This document shows, in pieces, positions 9,427 to 19,165 of a stretch of 64,000 nucleotides of DNA. The notes under the pieces were generated by a model. The model was not told where the DNA came from. It saw only the letters and a list, made by a program, of their open reading frames with translations, and did no database searches. Position numbers and translations under genes: made by a program. Origin of the DNA: an uncultured Pelagibacteraceae bacterium (lineage in GTDB: Bacteria; Pseudomonadota; Alphaproteobacteria; Pelagibacterales; Pelagibacteraceae); the NCBI GenBank assembly GCA_902636025.1, contig CACPQG010000001.1:62001-126000 (forward strand), read 5' to 3'. Positions within the stretch are counted from its first letter, which is position 1; the number at the start of each line of letters is the position of its first letter.

Positions 9427-10344
9427 TTTACCAAAACAATACATCAAAATACTTTTTTGAACATGAACTCGGTTCCTAGCTTGTTGCCAAACATGTGATT
9501 TTTTTCCCAAAAAAACTTTCTCTGAAACTTCACCGCCTCTGGGTAAGCAATGTAAAAATATACTTTTTGGTGCTGACTTTATTAAATTTGAATCAATGTA
9601 AAACTTTTTAAAATCTTTAATTTTCTTTTTTACGTCAACTTTATCATTTAAAGAAATAACTTTATCAGAAAAAATAACATCTGCATTTTTTACAGCATTT
9701 TTTGGATTATGAAATATTTTAATATTTCTTTTGTTTTCTTTTAACCAATCCATTATAAACTTTTTTGGTTTATAATTTTTGGGACAAGCAACACTCAAAT
9801 CAAAAGAAAATTTTACTGAAGCTACTATAAGACTATTAAGCACGTTATTGGAATCTCCTATCCAGCAAATATTTAATTTAGATATTGGTTTTTTCTTTAT
9901 TTCCTCAATTGTAAAAATATCAGAAAGTATCTGAGTTGGATGAGATGAGGGGCTTAAACCATTAATCAATGGTATTTTTATGTGTTTTACAAATTCATTA
10001 ATTTTTTTATCACTATCTGTTCTGAGCATAAATCCATCTCCATATGTAGAGAGAATTTTTGCTGTATCTGCCAAAGTTTCTCCTCCTTTACCAAGATGAA
10101 GTTCATTTGATCTTAAGGTAATTGTTCCTCCTCCCAGCTGTCTAATTGCCAAATAAAAACTAAGTCTAGTTCTTAGGCTAGGTTTTTCAAACATTTGAAT
10201 TAAAATTTTTCCATTTAATGGTGCGCCCTTATCTATATCAAGTGTATTTAAATTTTTTCTTTTTGATTTTCTTTTTTTTGCATCCCTTAAAATTTTTTTG
10301 AGATCTTCTGTTTTGATATCTTTTAAATTTATGAAATGTTTCAT
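9418..10344 (-). CDS. argF: Ornithine carbamoyltransferase
   Basis: MFEKPSLRTRLSF, LSPSSHPTQILSD, FLHCLPRGGEV. Confidence 0.95.
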   Translation of the reverse strand: MKHFINLKDIKTEDLKKILRDAKKRKSKRKNLNTLDIDKGAPLNGKILIQMFEKPSLRTRLSFYLAIRQLGGGTITLRSNELHLGKGGETLADTAKILSTYGDGFMLRTDSDKKINEFVKHIKIPLINGLSPSSHPTQILSDIFTIEEIKKKPISKLNICWIGDSNNVLNSLIVASVKFSFDLSVACPKNYKPKKFIMDWLKENKRNIKIFHNPKNAVKNADVIFSDKVISLNDKVDVKKKIKDFKKFYIDSNLIKSAPKSIFLHCLPRGGEVSEKVFLGKKSHVWQQARNRVHVQKSILMYCFGKLR

Positions 10345-11513
10345 TTTAATTTATACTCTTTGCATACCTTTTTAATAATTTTAATTGACATATTTATCTC
10401 TGATTTTTTAACATTTAATGGTGGAAGTATTCTTATAACATTATCCGCCGCTCTAATTGTCAATAATTTATTTTTTTCAAGTTTTTTAATGAAATTTGTT
10501 TGGTCTCTATAAAGTTGAAGACCAATTAATAATCCAAGTCCTCTTACATCTTTAATAATTTTTGGGTATTCTTTTTTAATTTTATTTAACTCAATTATAA
10601 AATGGTTCGAAATTTTTTGAACATTTCTTAAAAATTTTTTGTTCATTATTTTATCTAAGACAGCATTCCCTATTTTCATGGCTAAAGGATTGCCTCCAAA
10701 TGTTGATCCATGCGTCCCTGGTGTCATGCCAGTAGAAACTTTTTTAGTCATAAGAACAGCTCCAAGTGGAAATCCTCCTCCAATACCCTTTGCTATAGGC
10801 ACAATATCTGGCTTAATACCCGAATATTCAAAAGCAAAAAATTTACCTGATCTGCCTATTCCACACTGAACTTCATCACATATAAGTAATATGTTTTTTT
10901 GATCGCATATTTTTCTTAAACCTTTTAAACACCATTTTGGTATCACTTTAATTCCTCCTTCGCCAAGAACTGGCTCCACCATAATTGCAGCTGTTTTTTT
11001 TGTGATAGATTTTTTGAGAGATTTATGATCTCCAAATATGAAATGATCAAATCCTGGGATTTTTGGCCCAAAACCCTCAGTCATTTTTTTTGATCCACTT
11101 GCATGTATCGCTGCAAGTGTTCTTCCATGAAAGGAATTTTTAATACATAAAATTCTGTTTTTGTAAGGTTTTCTTTTTGAGTAGAAATATTTTCTTGCAA
11201 CTTTTATTGCAACTTCGGTTGCCTCTGCTCCTGAATTTTGAAAGATAACATAATCAGCAAAGGTATTTTTAGTAAGTCGTTTTGCAAGCTTTTCACCTTC
11301 AGGAATCTCAAATGCATTTGATACATGCCAAACTTTTCTTGACTGATTTAATAAAGCTTTGTTTAAGTAAGAATTTGAATGACCTAAAGAATTTACTGCT
11401 ATACCTTGAATAAAATCCAAATACTTTATACCTTTTGATGAATATAGAAAACTACCTTTTCCCTTTTTAAAAGATATTTTTCTACGATTATAATTGTTTG
11501 CAAGTGAAGACAT
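10341..11513 (-). CDS. argD: Acetylornithine aminotransferase
   Basis: NSGAEATEVAIKVARK, CDEVQCGIGRSG, PDIVPIAKGIGGGFPLGA, HGSTFGGNPLA. Confidence 0.94.
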   Translation of the reverse strand: MSSLANNYNRRKISFKKGKGSFLYSSKGIKYLDFIQGIAVNSLGHSNSYLNKALLNQSRKVWHVSNAFEIPEGEKLAKRLTKNTFADYVIFQNSGAEATEVAIKVARKYFYSKRKPYKNRILCIKNSFHGRTLAAIHASGSKKMTEGFGPKIPGFDHFIFGDHKSLKKSITKKTAAIMVEPVLGEGGIKVIPKWCLKGLRKICDQKNILLICDEVQCGIGRSGKFFAFEYSGIKPDIVPIAKGIGGGFPLGAVLMTKKVSTGMTPGTHGSTFGGNPLAMKIGNAVLDKIMNKKFLRNVQKISNHFIIELNKIKKEYPKIIKDVRGLGLLIGLQLYRDQTNFIKKLEKNKLLTIRAADNVIRILPPLNVKKSEINMSIKIIKKVCKEYKLK

Positions 11514-11514
11514 T

Positions 11515-12327
11515 TTAAGATTTTATCTTATAACCATTTTTATATAAAATATACGCAATGAACCAAGCTACGAAAGAAAGCAAAGGTAAATAAATCATAC
11601 CAAACGATATGTTCCCATCTGATACACCGAGAAAACCATATCTAAAAATATTAATAATATGAAAAAAAGGATTAAAATAACTTATGTTTTGAAAAACTAT
11701 AGGTAATTTATCTATAGTGTAAAATACTCCTGATAAAAAAGATAGTGGTGTAATTAAAAAATTTGTAATTGTAGCAGTATGATCAAATTTTGTAGCCCAA
11801 AGACCAGTTATGAAACCTAAACTTCCAATAAAAAAAGATCCAAAAAAAGCTGCATAAAAAATATATCCAATATTTAAAATTTTTAAATCTACTATAAAAT
11901 AGAATACTAATGTAGATACTATTCCAATAACAACACTTCTAGTTACCGCGGCCAAAATTATAGAAAGAGATACTTCTGCTGCAGAAAGAGGTGCATATAA
12001 AATATCAACTATATTACCTTGCATTTTTGAAATCATCAAAGAGCTGGTTGAATGTGAAAAACTTTGTAAAATCATAGATTGCACAATTAAACCAGGTGCT
12101 AAAAAAACTATAAATGGGTGGCCTAAAACATCTCCTCTTTCATTTCCAAGGGCTAAACTTAAAACTGATAAAAAAAGCAAGCTTGATACAAGAGGGGATA
12201 AAAGAGTTTGAGCCCAAACAACAAAGAATCTGCTGCACTCGCGCAGATAGAGTGAAATTAGTCCAACGTAGTTAATAGAACCAAAACTTTTTACGTTAAT
12301 CTTATATTTTTTATGTATTTCAACCAT
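11515..12327 (-). CDS. ABC-2 type transporter permease
   Basis: Six-TM-like hydrophobic profile; PFIVFLAPGLIVQSMILQSFSHSTSSLMISKMQGNIVDILYAPLSAAEV. Confidence 0.85.
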   Translation of the reverse strand: MVEIHKKYKINVKSFGSINYVGLISLYLRECSRFFVVWAQTLLSPLVSSLLFLSVLSLALGNERGDVLGHPFIVFLAPGLIVQSMILQSFSHSTSSLMISKMQGNIVDILYAPLSAAEVSLSIILAAVTRSVVIGIVSTLVFYFIVDLKILNIGYIFYAAFFGSFFIGSLGFITGLWATKFDHTATITNFLITPLSFLSGVFYTIDKLPIVFQNISYFNPFFHIINIFRYGFLGVSDGNISFGMIYLPLLSFVAWFIAYILYKNGYKIKS

Positions 12328-12454
12328 AGATAAATACTTCTATCTCTTTTTTTTTTTATTTGTTGAAAAAACAGAATTTTAACTTGTTTTTTAAAACCTA
12401 ATATGTGTATTTATATAGTATATTTATTAGATTATAACACTATATGTAGTATTT

Positions 12455-12949
12455 ATGTGGACTGAAGAAAAAGTAAAAATTTTAAAAGATCTATGGGGCA
12501 AAGGTAAAACGGCAAGTCAGATTGCAGAAATAATTGGTGGTGTTAGTAGAAATGCAGTTATAGGAAAAGCCCATAGGTTGAACCTTTCTGCCAAAATTAA
12601 AAATAAAAGTATTTCAGTATCATCAGAGAGAAAATTGGATACCGATTCAAAAAAAGTAGGCAAAAAAAGATTGTCAAAATCTAGGTTTAGATCTCTTTTG
12701 ATAGAAAAAGATTTTGAACCTGAAAATCCAAAACAGTTAGAAGAATTAGATGAAAACTCATGTAAGTGGCCCATTGGCCATCCTAATGAAAGTTCTTTTT
12801 ATTTTTGTGGAAGAAAATCGCTCAAAGATTTTTCTTACTGCAAACTGCATTTATTATATGCATTTCAGCCGAAAGGGAAAAAAGAAGATTTGGTTGAAAA
12901 AGAAGATGATGTTCCAAAATTTATTGAAAAAAAAATCAAGTCTGCCTAG
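12455..12949 (+). CDS. gcrA: GcrA-family cell cycle regulator
   Basis: N-terminal MWTEEKVKILKDLWGKGKTASQIAEIIGGVSRNAVIGKAHRLNL; C-terminal Cys/His motif CKWPIGHP...FCGRKSLKDFSYCKLH. Confidence 0.95.
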   Translation: MWTEEKVKILKDLWGKGKTASQIAEIIGGVSRNAVIGKAHRLNLSAKIKNKSISVSSERKLDTDSKKVGKKRLSKSRFRSLLIEKDFEPENPKQLEELDENSCKWPIGHPNESSFYFCGRKSLKDFSYCKLHLLYAFQPKGKKEDLVEKEDDVPKFIEKKIKSA

Positions 12950-13179
12950 TTTTTTAAAATTTTTTCTTTAGCAATATTAAATTCTTTTTTGTTTATTACA
13001 CCTGATTTATAAAGTTTATTTAATCTTGATATCTCGTTGGAAAAACTTTTTTTTCTCTTTTTAGTTTTGTTAATATTTCTTCTTTTTTTAGCATCGATAC
13101 CAATTGCTGCAGCTTTTAAACCAATTGATATTACAAAAATTAGAATAACAATTATAAGAATGTAAATTAAAATAATCAT
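12946..13179 (-). CDS. Small membrane protein with SHOCT-like C-terminus
   Basis: N-terminal TM helix; EISRLNKLYKSGVINKKEFNIAKEKIL. Confidence 0.65.
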   Translation of the reverse strand: MIILIYILIIVILIFVISIGLKAAAIGIDAKKRRNINKTKKRKKSFSNEISRLNKLYKSGVINKKEFNIAKEKILKN

Positions 13180-13188
13180 ATTTTTTAA

Positions 13189-14142
13189 TCAATCTTTAAT
13201 TTTTTTTGAGAACTGTCCACCTTCTCTCCAATTAAATGAATATTTCATCACTGTATCTTCAAAAAATAGCTTGCTTGGGCATCCAATATCATAGTTTGTC
13301 AAACTATTTTCCGATTTTACATTATCATACTTTAATAGTTTGAGCTGATCTAACGTAATTAATGGAGTTGGCAATAATTGAAAAAAAAATGCCGAAAATT
13401 TTGCGAAAGGCAATGGTAGAGGTAAAAGAATTCTTTTTTTATTTATACAATTCATTAGCTTAATAATAATTTCTCTAAAACTAATAACCTCAGGTCCTAC
13501 CGCCTCAATTTTTTTTGAATATATTTCTTTTGAAACAACAAAGAAAATAAGTTCAGCTAGATCAGAAACATGAATAGGGGTAAATTTTGTATTTCCTTTA
13601 TAGTATAATGGAAATATTGGTAAAAGACTAAGTATACTCATAAACTTTGTAGTAAGGTTGTCATCAACACTGTAAACTAGCGAAGGTTTTATTATAGTTG
13701 CATTAGGTGTGAATTTTTCAATTTCTTTTTCTCCAGAAATTTTACTTTGAGCATATCTACTGTCTTGGGCTTTATCTAATCCTAGAGCTGATAAATGGAT
13801 TAGGTGCACTTTTTTATCATTGCAAATTTCTGCTAATTTTTTTGGAAATTTTTTATGAATATTTTCAAAAGAATTCGCTCTACCACTTTCATACAAAATG
13901 CCAATTAAATTTATGCATACATCAACATTTGAAATTAATCCCTCTAATTTTTTAAAATCAAAAATATTTTCCTCAACTATGTCTAAATATCCAATCGGAG
14001 CTTGAGTTTTAAGTATATAACCTTTTTTATGTAAGTTTCGGGTAACTGCAATTACTTTGTAATTGTTTTTGACAAATCTCCTAATGCAATATCTACCAAT
14101 CTGCCCACTTGCTCCAAATATAAGTATTTTTTTTGTTATCAT
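13189..14142 (-). CDS. NAD(P)-dependent epimerase/dehydratase, NDUFA9-like
   Basis: Rossmann ILIFGASGQIGRYCIRRFVKNNYKVIAVTR; SALGLDKAQDSRYAQSKISGE. Confidence 0.85.
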   Translation of the reverse strand: MITKKILIFGASGQIGRYCIRRFVKNNYKVIAVTRNLHKKGYILKTQAPIGYLDIVEENIFDFKKLEGLISNVDVCINLIGILYESGRANSFENIHKKFPKKLAEICNDKKVHLIHLSALGLDKAQDSRYAQSKISGEKEIEKFTPNATIIKPSLVYSVDDNLTTKFMSILSLLPIFPLYYKGNTKFTPIHVSDLAELIFFVVSKEIYSKKIEAVGPEVISFREIIIKLMNCINKKRILLPLPLPFAKFSAFFFQLLPTPLITLDQLKLLKYDNVKSENSLTNYDIGCPSKLFFEDTVMKYSFNWREGGQFSKKIKD

Positions 14143-14192
14143 GTATCAAAAAATAGACAATATCGTTTTGTATTTATATATATAATTTATAA

Positions 14193-14807
14193 ATGAATAA
14201 CATTAAAGTTTTTGAAGGTGATTTACCAGATATTGATTTATCTAATGAAAAAACAATAAGTTTGGACTGTGAGGCACTTGGTCTTGTATTGGGTAGAGAT
14301 CCTTTAACTCTTGTTCAGTTGGGGCTTGAGTCTAACAATTTTTTTTTAATTAAGCTTAATAGAAATTCCTATGAAGCACCGAACTTGGTAAAACTTTTAT
14401 CTAATTCTAACTCAGAATTTATTATGCATTACGCAAGACAAGATCTTTTGTGGTTAAGATATCATCTCAAAGTAAATGTAAAGAAAATTTTTTGTACTAA
14501 AGTGGCATCTAAAATTGCAAGAACTGCAAGTACAAACCATGGCTACAAAGATTTGGTCAAAGAGCTTTGTGGTAAGGATATTTCAAAAAAAGAACAACAA
14601 AGTGATTGGGGCAATCCAAAATTATCTTCTAAGCAAATTAGCTATGCAGCACAAGATACTGAGCATTTATTTGAAATTAAAAATAAACTAGTTCAAATGC
14701 TTGAGAGGGAAAAAAGAAAAAATTTGTTTGATAAATGTATGAAAGTGATTCCAATTTTGGTAGATATGGAAATATCAGGATTTAAGTTAAATATATTTGA
14801 ACACTAA
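14193..14807 (+). CDS. rnd: Ribonuclease D-like 3'-5' exonuclease
   Basis: DCEALGLVLGRDPLTLVQL, MHYARQDLLWL, QSDWGNPKLSSKQISYAAQDTEHL. Short (HRDC domain absent). Confidence 0.88.
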   Translation: MNNIKVFEGDLPDIDLSNEKTISLDCEALGLVLGRDPLTLVQLGLESNNFFLIKLNRNSYEAPNLVKLLSNSNSEFIMHYARQDLLWLRYHLKVNVKKIFCTKVASKIARTASTNHGYKDLVKELCGKDISKKEQQSDWGNPKLSSKQISYAAQDTEHLFEIKNKLVQMLEREKRKNLFDKCMKVIPILVDMEISGFKLNIFEH

Positions 14808-14812
14808 TTTAA

Positions 14813-15778
14813 ATGACAACGAATAAAAAGATTGCTCATCAAGTAATTGATCTAGAGATCAAAGCTCTTAAAAAACTCAAAAGATCAATTAGTGTATCTT
14901 TTGATCAGGCTGTGAACGCAATAGTAAAATGTCAATCAAAAGTAATACTGTGTGGAGTTGGAAAAAGTTACCTGATTGCATCTAAGATAGCTGCTACTCT
15001 ATCTTCTGTGGGATGTCCATCTTTTTCTATTTCGGCTAATGATTGTTCGCACGGAAATCTGGGAAGTATTTCAAAAAAAGATTTATTAATACTGATAAGT
15101 AATTCTGGCGAAACACAAGAATTAAAACCAGTGATAAAATATGCAAATAGAAATAAAATTACTTTGATAGGAATAGTTTCAAAAAAAAATTCTCTTTTAC
15201 ATAACGCATCAGACATAAAACTATCTATTCCTGAAGTAAAAGAAGCTGGGCTAGGTATCGTACCAACAAGCAGCACAAGCGAACAGTTGGCAATTGGAGA
15301 TTGTTTGGCGGTAGCTGCTCTAAATAAAAAAAGATTTAGTAAGCAAAATTTTAAAGAATTTCATCCAAGTGGATCATTGGGTGCAAAATTAAAAACTGTG
15401 GAAGATTTAATGATATCAGGAAATAAAATACCTTTTATAAATGAAAATACCAAAATGACAAAAGCTCTTAACGTTATTACAAAAAAAAAATTGGGTATAT
15501 TAATTGCAATAGATAATAAAAAATTTACAACCGGGATCATTACAGATGGTCAAATAAGAAGAAGTAGCCAAAAAAATAACTCACTATTTAACCTAAAAGT
15601 AAAAAAGGTTATGACAAAAAATCCTATCAGCGTAGACAAAGATATGCTCGCAGTAAAAGGTTTATCAATAATGTCGGACAAAAAAATTACAAGTCTTTGT
15701 GTACATAAAAATAATAAATCTAAAAAAACAATAGGTGTGCTTCATATACATAACATATTGGATGGCAATATATCCTAA
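14813..15778 (+). CDS. kdsD: Arabinose-5-phosphate isomerase (KpsF/GutQ/KdsD family)
   Basis: SIS domain CGVGKSYLIASKIAATLSSVGCPSF, ISNSGETQEL, PTSSTSEQLAIGD, then CBS pair. Confidence 0.93.
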   Translation: MTTNKKIAHQVIDLEIKALKKLKRSISVSFDQAVNAIVKCQSKVILCGVGKSYLIASKIAATLSSVGCPSFSISANDCSHGNLGSISKKDLLILISNSGETQELKPVIKYANRNKITLIGIVSKKNSLLHNASDIKLSIPEVKEAGLGIVPTSSTSEQLAIGDCLAVAALNKKRFSKQNFKEFHPSGSLGAKLKTVEDLMISGNKIPFINENTKMTKALNVITKKKLGILIAIDNKKFTTGIITDGQIRRSSQKNNSLFNLKVKKVMTKNPISVDKDMLAVKGLSIMSDKKITSLCVHKNNKSKKTIGVLHIHNILDGNIS

Positions 15779-16380
15779 TGAACAGATTGCAAATAATTCA
15801 AGGTAGTATTTTAATATTAATACTTGTTATTGGCTATTTTACCTATGATTACTTAAATAAAGAAAATTTTAACAATTCAAATAGGATAGACAGCTTAGAG
15901 GAAAAAGAAATTAAGTTTAACAAAGGTAATTTTATAACTGAGGGATCAAATAAAATTATAGATTTATCTTACAAATCAATAGATGATAATGGCAACATAT
16001 ATGAGATTAATTCAAGTTCTGGATCAATTGATGCAGATAATGAAAACATTCTTTTGCTTGAGAAAGTATATGCAAAAATATTTATCTATAATTATGGAAC
16101 AGTATTTATTAATTCTGGATATGCAAGATATGACAAAATTAGTTTAGATACGCATTTTTTTGAGGATGTGGGACTTAAATATTTAAATCATAATGTTGCA
16201 AGTAATGATCTATTTCTAGAGTATAGTAAAAAAGAAGTAAAGATTTCAAATAATGTAAAATATTTTGATGAAAGTAGCTATTTAATTGCAGACGAAATGA
16301 AATTAGACTTAATAACAAAAATATCAAAAATATATATGAATAATAAAGAAAAAAAAATTAAACTCTTAGTAAAAAATTAA
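15778..16380 (+). CDS. lptC: LPS export protein LptC
   Basis: Single N-terminal TM, LptC-like beta-rich body, located between kdsD and lptB. Confidence 0.72.
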   Translation: MNRLQIIQGSILILILVIGYFTYDYLNKENFNNSNRIDSLEEKEIKFNKGNFITEGSNKIIDLSYKSIDDNGNIYEINSSSGSIDADNENILLLEKVYAKIFIYNYGTVFINSGYARYDKISLDTHFFEDVGLKYLNHNVASNDLFLEYSKKEVKISNNVKYFDESSYLIADEMKLDLITKISKIYMNNKEKKIKLLVKN

Positions 16381-17157
16381 ATGGCAATTATAAAAAAATT
16401 TAGAATTAAATCTTTCAAAAAAAGCAATCCTTTGCTTGAGGTAAAAAATATATCTATAGCTTTTGAAGAGAGAAAAATTTTAGATAATATTTCATTTAAA
16501 ATAAATCCTGGAGAAATCTTAGGTTTGTTAGGACCAAATGGAGCAGGTAAATCAACAATATTTAATCTTATCACTGGCTTATTAAAACCAGATTTTGGCA
16601 AAATAATATTTGGTGATAAAGATGCAACAGAATATCCAATTTATACTAGAACAAGAGAGTTCAAGATTGGTTACGTACCTCAGTATGGTGGTTTTTTTGG
16701 TGAACTTACGACGTATGAGAATCTAAAAGCTGTCGCACAAGTTTTAATAAAAGACTCAAAATCTCAGAATACAAGAATCGAATATTTAATTTCTAAATTT
16801 GAACTTGATTATTTGAGGAATATAAAAGCATCAGTATTATCAGGTGGGCAAAAAAAAAAGCTTGTAATTGCATTGTCTTTGCTTGGTGATCCAAAAATTC
16901 TTTTATTAGATGAATGCTTTGCAGCACTAGATGTTCTTACTATTCAAATGTTACAAAAGATTATTGTAAATTTACAAACGGAAGAAAGAATTGGTATAAT
17001 AATATGTGACCATCAAGCCCGAGATCTTTTATCTTGTGTGGATATTGCGATGATTTTATCAAATTGCAAAATTATTGCACATGGGACACCAAAAGAATTG
17101 ATAAATAATCCAATTGCTCAAGATGCATATTTTGGTAAATCATTCAAAATAAATTAA
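16381..17157 (+). CDS. lptB: LPS export ABC transporter ATP-binding protein LptB
   Basis: GLLGPNGAGKST, YVPQYGGFF, LSGGQKKKL, ILLLDECFAALD. Confidence 0.92.
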   Translation: MAIIKKFRIKSFKKSNPLLEVKNISIAFEERKILDNISFKINPGEILGLLGPNGAGKSTIFNLITGLLKPDFGKIIFGDKDATEYPIYTRTREFKIGYVPQYGGFFGELTTYENLKAVAQVLIKDSKSQNTRIEYLISKFELDYLRNIKASVLSGGQKKKLVIALSLLGDPKILLLDECFAALDVLTIQMLQKIIVNLQTEERIGIIICDHQARDLLSCVDIAMILSNCKIIAHGTPKELINNPIAQDAYFGKSFKIN

Positions 17158-17162
17158 TTAAC

Positions 17163-18503
17163 ATGGGCACAAATTTTATAATTATCCAAGATAAGTTGGT
17201 AAAATTTAAAAAAAATATCACTGTTGATGGTGACAAAAGCATTTCAATTAGATGGCTGTTGCTTTCATCTCAAGCACTTGGAGTTTCAAAAGCTAAAAAT
17301 ATTTTAAGGTCCGAGGATGTTATGAGCGCAATTGATTGCTTAAAAAGACTAGGGGTTAAAATAAATTTTTTTAAAAAATATTGTTTTATTAAAGGAGTTG
17401 GGATAAATGGATTTAAATTCAGAAAAAATATAGTTTTAAATGCAGGTAACTCTGGAACAGTTGGAAGATTAATCTTACCTCTTCTTATAAAAACTCCTTA
17501 CAAAATAAAAATTTTAGGTGATAAGAGTCTATCAAAAAGGGATTTCTCAAGGGTTATAAAGCCTTTAAGTGAGCTGGGAGCAAATTTTTTTCCAAAAAAT
17601 AAAACTAAACTTCCAATTTCAATCCTTGGAAGCAAATATTTAAGGCCCATAAATTATTTTGAAAATAAAGGCTCCGCCCAATGCAAAACTTGTCTAATGC
17701 TTGCCTCTCTAAATTTACCAGGTGAGGTAAGAATTATAGCTAAGAAATCACGAAATCATACTGAACTGATGTTTAAAAAACTAAAAATACCTATTAAAAT
17801 AAATTCTAAAAAAAATTTTGATCATATAAAGACATCAAGCCCAATTAGAATAAACAAATTCAATTTAAATATACCTGGCGACATAAGTTCAGCAGCTTTT
17901 TTTATTGTGATGACGCTTCTCTCAGAAAATTCTGAACTAAATCTAAAAAATATTAATTTAAATCCATCAAGACTAGGGATAATTAAAATTTTAAATAAAA
18001 TGGGTGCTAAGATAAAAATGAAAAATTTAAAAAAATACAACGGGGAAATGTGTGGGGACATATTCTTAAAAAGTGTAAATAATCTTAAAGGTATAAATTG
18101 CGCTCCTTCTTTGAATAGTAGCGCTATAGATGAGTTTTTAATTATTTTTTTAGTTGCAGCAAAATCAAATGGTGTTTCATATTTCAAAAATTTATCGGAA
18201 TTAAATGAAAAAGAAAGTCCTAGACTAAAACTTGGATCTAAAATACTTAATATGATTGGTATTAAAACAAAACTAACAAATAGCTCAATTAAAATTTATG
18301 GTAATCCAAATCTTAATTTGGACGATAGTAAAAAGTTTGAAATTAAAGATTACTTAAAAGACCACAGAATAATGGCAATGTGCACAATTGCTGCACTTAC
18401 ATTGGGGGGGAAATGGAAAATACACGATTCGGATTCAATTGAAACGTCTTTTCCCTCCTTCTTAAAAATTTTAAAAAATAATTTTAGAGCAAAATTCAAA
18501 TGA
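17163..18503 (+). CDS. aroA: 3-phosphoshikimate 1-carboxyvinyltransferase
   Basis: DGDKSISIRWLLLSSQA, LNAGNSGTVGRL, GDKSLSKRDFSRVIKPLSELGA, PGDISSAAFF. Confidence 0.93.
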   Translation: MGTNFIIIQDKLVKFKKNITVDGDKSISIRWLLLSSQALGVSKAKNILRSEDVMSAIDCLKRLGVKINFFKKYCFIKGVGINGFKFRKNIVLNAGNSGTVGRLILPLLIKTPYKIKILGDKSLSKRDFSRVIKPLSELGANFFPKNKTKLPISILGSKYLRPINYFENKGSAQCKTCLMLASLNLPGEVRIIAKKSRNHTELMFKKLKIPIKINSKKNFDHIKTSSPIRINKFNLNIPGDISSAAFFIVMTLLSENSELNLKNINLNPSRLGIIKILNKMGAKIKMKNLKKYNGEMCGDIFLKSVNNLKGINCAPSLNSSAIDEFLIIFLVAAKSNGVSYFKNLSELNEKESPRLKLGSKILNMIGIKTKLTNSSIKIYGNPNLNLDDSKKFEIKDYLKDHRIMAMCTIAALTLGGKWKIHDSDSIETSFPSFLKILKNNFRAKFK

Positions 18504-19165
18504 GGAGAAAGCAATTAATTACAGTTGCGATAGACTCGCCGGCTGCTGCAGGTGCTGGTACGCAGGCTAAATTAATTGCAAAACGATATAAACTTCTGCA
18601 TCTGGATACAGGAAGAATTTATAGATTTATAGGAAAAATGAAATTAGAGAGTCCAAAAAAATTTAATATTAATAATTTAAAAAAAAAAATTAAAAAGTTG
18701 AAAATTAAGGATTTAAAGGATAAAAAATTATTATCCGATAAAGTTGCTACAGCAGCATCAATTATTGCTAAAGAAAAAAAAATAAGAAATATAGTAAAAA
18801 AATTCCAGTATAAATTTGCATACTCACCACCTAATAAATATTCTGGATCAGTTCTTGATGGTAGAGATATAACGAGTGTACAAATGAGAGATGCTATGTT
18901 TAAGTTTTACATTACTGCTAATGTAAAAGTTAGAGCTATGAGGAGATACAGAGAATATAAGGCTTTAAAAAAAAAAATAACATTCGATGAAGTATTAAAA
19001 AGCCTTAAAAAACGTGATAAATTAGACAAAAACCGACGTTATGGACCTTTAAAAAAAACAAAAGATTCAATATTGATTAATACAACTAAACTTAGTAGAA
19101 AACGATGTTTTTATAAAATTAAAGCAATAATGGATAGGAAATTAAGTATTAATGGAAATTTATAA
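18500..19165 (+). CDS. cmk: Cytidylate kinase
   Basis: VAIDSPAAAGAGTQAKLIAKRYKLLHLDTGRIYR, GSVLDGRDITSVQMRDA. Confidence 0.88.
   Translation: MRRKQLITVAIDSPAAAGAGTQAKLIAKRYKLLHLDTGRIYRFIGKMKLESPKKFNINNLKKKIKKLKIKDLKDKKLLSDKVATAASIIAKEKKIRNIVKKFQYKFAYSPPNKYSGSVLDGRDITSVQMRDAMFKFYITANVKVRAMRRYREYKALKKKITFDEVLKSLKKRDKLDKNRRYGPLKKTKDSILINTTKLSRKRCFYKIKAIMDRKLSINGNL

Noticed and set aside
10639-10869. ORF 10639..10869 (+)
   Set aside because: Antisense to argD; no independent coding evidence.
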